Shown here piece after piece: positions 5,563-5,803 of a stretch of DNA of 5,803 nucleotides. A program made the position numbers and the translations under genes. The DNA lies in assembly GCA_039810245.1 (NCBI GenBank), contig JBDHWQ010000055.1, forward strand, positions 1 to 5,803, in the 5' to 3' direction. Positions within the stretch are counted from its first letter, which is position 1. Each line of letters opens with the position of its first letter. Below the pieces are notes generated by a model. The model was not told the DNA's origin. It ran no database searches and saw nothing but the letters and a program-made list of their open reading frames with translations. Source of the DNA: CALDSL01 sp039810245 (GTDB lineage Bacteria > Chloroflexota > Anaerolineae > Anaerolineales > Anaerolineaceae).

Positions 5563-5803
5563 ATGAAATTCGGTACTTTCATGAGCTACGATTCCGCCGG
5601 GCGGCTGGCGAGCAAGGCCGGGGTGACGTACAGCTACGCAACATCCCATGCGCACGCGGTGAGCAGCCTGTCCAATGGCAACAGCTACGGCTACGACGCC
5701 AACGGCAACATGACCAGCCGGGCCGTGGGCGGGGTGAGCTACGCGCTGGAATACGACGCGGAGAACCACCTGGCGCGCCAGGGGGTGGTGAGCCAGAACG
5801 GCT
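5563..5803 (+). CDS. RHS/YD-repeat protein fragment (5' truncated, continues past window)
   Basis: About 80 residues are visible and the frame is still open at the last base. YD-repeat units are clear: SYDSAGRLASKAGVTYSY, then a HAHAV segment (the PHAV-like block common in RHS cores), then SYGYDANGNMTSR, then LEYDAENHLAR. These repeats form the beta-helical shell of RHS and related secreted toxin or surface proteins. Full-length RHS proteins usually have many such repeats before this C-terminal core-like region; here they are absent. ATG 5563 or ATG 5581 could start translation, but neither has a convincing ribosome site. The same frame has no stop back to 5383, but its upstream translation shows no YD repeats. 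Secretion would need the signal-like ORF at 5466-5537, which is in another frame. It may be a pseudogene or orphan remnant, or a functional short RHS gene; the right end is needed to decide. Confidence 0.7.
   Translation, partial: MKFGTFMSYDSAGRLASKAGVTYSYATSHAHAVSSLSNGNSYGYDANGNMTSRAVGGVSYALEYDAENHLARQGVVSQNG

Noticed and set aside
5548..5769. 73-codon open frame on the - strand opposite the RHS fragment
   Set aside because: It lies opposite clear YD repeats and has no motif of its own.
1..5803. tRNA, rRNA, CRISPR array, insertion sequence or riboswitch
   Set aside because: No cloverleaf-type sequence, regular repeat-spacer pattern, transposase motif or recognisable riboswitch core was seen on reading both strands.

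Overview
The window is GC-rich bacterial DNA, about 65-75% GC in the genes by rough count. It carries four recognisable genes on the + strand, then an AT-rich gap and the beginning of an RHS/YD-repeat coding stretch that runs off the right edge. No gene is supported on the - strand. The combination of a NatAB-type ABC exporter, an RfaH/UpxY-like NusG paralogue, a multi-GAF histidine kinase and an RHS-repeat fragment would fit an environmental Chloroflexota (Anaerolineae-like) genome. That placement is inferred from gene style and composition; no marker gene is present.

Layout. Positions 1-444 hold the C-terminal half of an ABC ATPase, and 441-1619 its ATGA-overlapping membrane permease of the NatB/ABC-2 type. 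Positions 1620-1754 are a compact intergenic region with a long hairpin, a 12-base palindrome, a G-rich tract and a good sigma-70-like promoter. That promoter would start transcription only about 5-6 bases before the ATG of a NusG-like gene (1755-2273). A 34-base gap then leads to a 995-residue membrane-anchored sensor histidine kinase with four tandem GAF domains (2308-5295). Positions 5296-5562 are AT-rich (about 41% GC over 5341-5580). They hold a candidate promoter, a strong ribosome binding site and a 23-codon ORF that looks like a bare signal peptide. From 5563 (the frame is open from 5383) an RHS/YD-repeat reading frame begins abruptly, in a different frame from the signal-peptide ORF.

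How the parts may work together. The first two genes form one exporter operon. The NusG paralogue and the kinase are probably co-transcribed from the promoter at 1714-1742. This would put an operon-specific elongation factor and a cytoplasmic-signal sensor kinase under one control, but no response regulator or target operon is visible. The right end looks like a secreted RHS gene reduced by deletion or rearrangement, or a composite of a foreign leader and an RHS remnant. I see no clear new biological system. The items most worth a second look are the near-leaderless NusG-like/GAF-kinase unit and the truncated RHS locus.
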